Both the position numbers and the translations under genes were made by a program. Of a DNA stretch of 5,691 bases, positions 4,364-5,691 are shown piece after piece (position 1 is the stretch's first letter; each line of letters starts with the position of its first letter). Origin of the DNA: Flavobacteriales bacterium (lineage in GTDB: Bacteria > Bacteroidota > Bacteroidia > Flavobacteriales_D > SKUL01); NCBI GenBank assembly GCA_007129985.1, contig SKUL01000379.1, forward strand, positions 1 to 5,691, in the 5' to 3' direction. The notes below the pieces were generated by a model that worked only from the letters and a program-made list of their open reading frames with translations, did no database searches and had not been told where the DNA came from.

Positions 4364-5691
4364 ATGTTCCAAACTATTAACTTAACCGATGCGAGAAGAT
4401 GCTTTTTGGCTCAGATGATGTCGGTTGTTTTGGCTTTTTCATGTTTTGGTCAGCGTGCTGAAATTATTGACAGCCTCAAGGCCATCATTCCGCAGCAGTC
4501 AGATACGCTGTTGTTGGCCAGTATTATGGAGCTTGATGCCTATCTAGCTACCAGAGATTCACGTACCAACTTAGACTTCCTTGAACAAGGACTTGCTACA
4601 GCCCGTGAGCTAGGCCATTTGTACTACGAGTCTGAAATGCTCAACCTGATGGGAACCTCCCATTATTATCTTGGGGATTATGACCGAGCTGTAGAACTCT
4701 ACCACGACGGTTTGGAAGTGCTGAGCTTGATGGATGAAGAGCAGTACAGCTCTGAGGTGCGGATTCCGTTGCTGCACTCGACCCTGCTGATGAATATCGG
4801 TGTAATGCTCAAAATAAGAGGTGTTTATCAGGAAGCTTTGGAGTATTACCAGCAGTCGCTAAACATAAGGCAACGGCTTGGTAACAAGTCGGGATTAGCC
4901 ATTGCCTATGTAAACATCGGGAACTTGCATGTATCGGCAAAAAGCGATAACAGAGCCCTTGAATATTTCAAGAAAGCTGAGGAGTTGTACCGGGAGTTGG
5001 AGGAAGTTTATGGTCAGGCGGCGGCACTCAACAATATGGCGCTTATTTACAGACGGAGAAAGGAGCTTACTACTGCACTTGGTTTTTTTGAACGCGCTTT
5101 GGATAAATACAAGTCTATTGAGCACTCCATGAATATTTCACGCTGTTATACGAACATAGGGCTCATCTACCACGATTTTGAAGATTACGATAGAGCTTTA
5201 GATTATTTCGCTTTGTCGCAGGTTATTAAGAATGAACTGGAAGACCGTTCAGGTATTGCAGCTAACTTTTTGTATATGGCAGATACCTACACGGTGTTGG
5301 GCCAACTTGAGAGGGCCGTATCCTACTACAACAAAGCAATAGAGATCTATGACGATTTAAAGTCTGTACGACATCAGTTAATGGGTTATCAGGGGCTTGC
5401 AGATGTGTATGCCGAATTGGGTGACTACGCCAACGCTTACCTGTACAAGGACATGTACGTGGAGCTCAATGCTACCCTTCAGACTGAAGAAATAGCGAAG
5501 CAGCTTGCCGCTCAGGAAGCACGATATGCCTCTTCTGAGCGGGAAAAAGAGTTGGCTATTAAGGATTTAGAGCTGGCTACTAAGAGCTCATTGATCCGCC
5601 AGAGACAAGTGCAACTTTGGATATTGGTAGCCGGTTTTCTTTTGATGGTGGCCATCGCAATCATATTTATTCAACGTTTCAGGATTGAATC
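4364..5691 (+). CDS. TPR-repeat membrane signalling protein, 3'-truncated by window edge
   Basis: The frame is open for 442 codons from ATG 4364 to the window end, without a stop. The N terminus has a basic stretch (ARR, 10-12) and a hydrophobic segment (13-28) ending in SCFGQ-RAE, a Bacteroidota-style signal peptide. ATG 4415 or 4418 are possible later starts that would give too short an n-region. About seven TPR repeats of roughly 40 residues follow (near 91-124, 139-173, 179-212, 219-252, 259-292, 299-332, 339-372), with signatures such as YYLGDYDRAVELY and NIGLIYHDFEDYDRALDYF. Next come a charged probable coiled coil (372-415, rich in E, K, A) and one membrane span (about 417-436), leading to basic residues QRFR. 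The layout is that of Bacteroidota periplasmic-TPR sensors whose cytoplasmic output is a histidine kinase, a SpoIIE-type phosphatase or a LuxR/DNA-binding domain. That part lies outside the window, so the output type is unknown. Confidence 0.88.
   Translation, partial: MFQTINLTDARRCFLAQMMSVVLAFSCFGQRAEIIDSLKAIIPQQSDTLLLASIMELDAYLATRDSRTNLDFLEQGLATARELGHLYYESEMLNLMGTSHYYLGDYDRAVELYHDGLEVLSLMDEEQYSSEVRIPLLHSTLLMNIGVMLKIRGVYQEALEYYQQSLNIRQRLGNKSGLAIAYVNIGNLHVSAKSDNRALEYFKKAEELYRELEEVYGQAAALNNMALIYRRRKELTTALGFFERALDKYKSIEHSMNISRCYTNIGLIYHDFEDYDRALDYFALSQVIKNELEDRSGIAANFLYMADTYTVLGQLERAVSYYNKAIEIYDDLKSVRHQLMGYQGLADVYAELGDYANAYLYKDMYVELNATLQTEEIAKQLAAQEARYASSEREKELAIKDLELATKSSLIRQRQVQLWILVAGFLLMVAIAIIFIQRFRIE

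Noticed and set aside
4399..4439. Repeated TTTTGGCT near the start of the TPR gene as further operator half-sites
   Set aside because: The copies are direct, not inverted, lie within the coding sequence, and encode the signal peptide's hydrophobic residues.
695..5125. Minus-strand open frames of 60-106 codons and the short + frame at 4929-5132
   Set aside because: All are antisense or out-of-frame shadows of well-supported genes and none resembles a protein family.

Overview
The window looks like chromosomal DNA of a member of the Bacteroidota, probably a flavobacterial or cytophagal lineage. The signs are two promoter -7 elements of the Bacteroidota type TAnnTTTG (197-204 and 3103-3110), start codons without clear Shine-Dalgarno sequences, signal peptides ending in 'AQ' or 'FGQ', a prolyl tripeptidyl peptidase-like S9 enzyme, and a large TPR-transmembrane signalling protein. 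All convincing genes lie on the + strand. The species cannot be named from the sequence alone.

Layout: bases 1-227 hold no convincing gene. They contain several small inverted repeats, a perfect 9-bp hairpin (91-113) that looks like an intrinsic terminator for minus-strand transcription, and a promoter just before base 228. Bases 228-3092 are a tightly packed, partly overlapping three-gene unit: a 62-residue small membrane protein with a signal peptide, a 729-residue secreted DPP-IV/PtpA-type serine peptidase, and a 168-residue DinB-superfamily (DUF1572-type) protein. A short gap of 48 bases contains a second promoter. It is followed by a Crp/Fnr-family regulator (3141-3839), a GNAT acetyltransferase (3858-4358) and the first 442 codons of a TPR signalling protein (4364 to the window end), separated by only 18 and 5 bases.

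How they may work together: the first unit suggests peptide scavenging or processing in the periplasm or at the cell surface, with a DinB-like protein of unknown role in the cytoplasm. The second unit combines a transcription factor, an acetyltransferase and a likely membrane-anchored sensor. The most interesting signal is that both promoters carry an inverted repeat of the form TTTGGy-N6-rCCArr that starts inside the -7 element. N6 spacing between half-sites is the geometry used by Crp/Fnr proteins. I therefore infer that the encoded regulator may control both its own unit and the peptidase unit; this is a hypothesis. The peptidase also departs from its family at the oxyanion-hole position, where His505 stands in place of the usual Tyr.

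I found no tRNA, rRNA, CRISPR array, insertion sequence or defence system.
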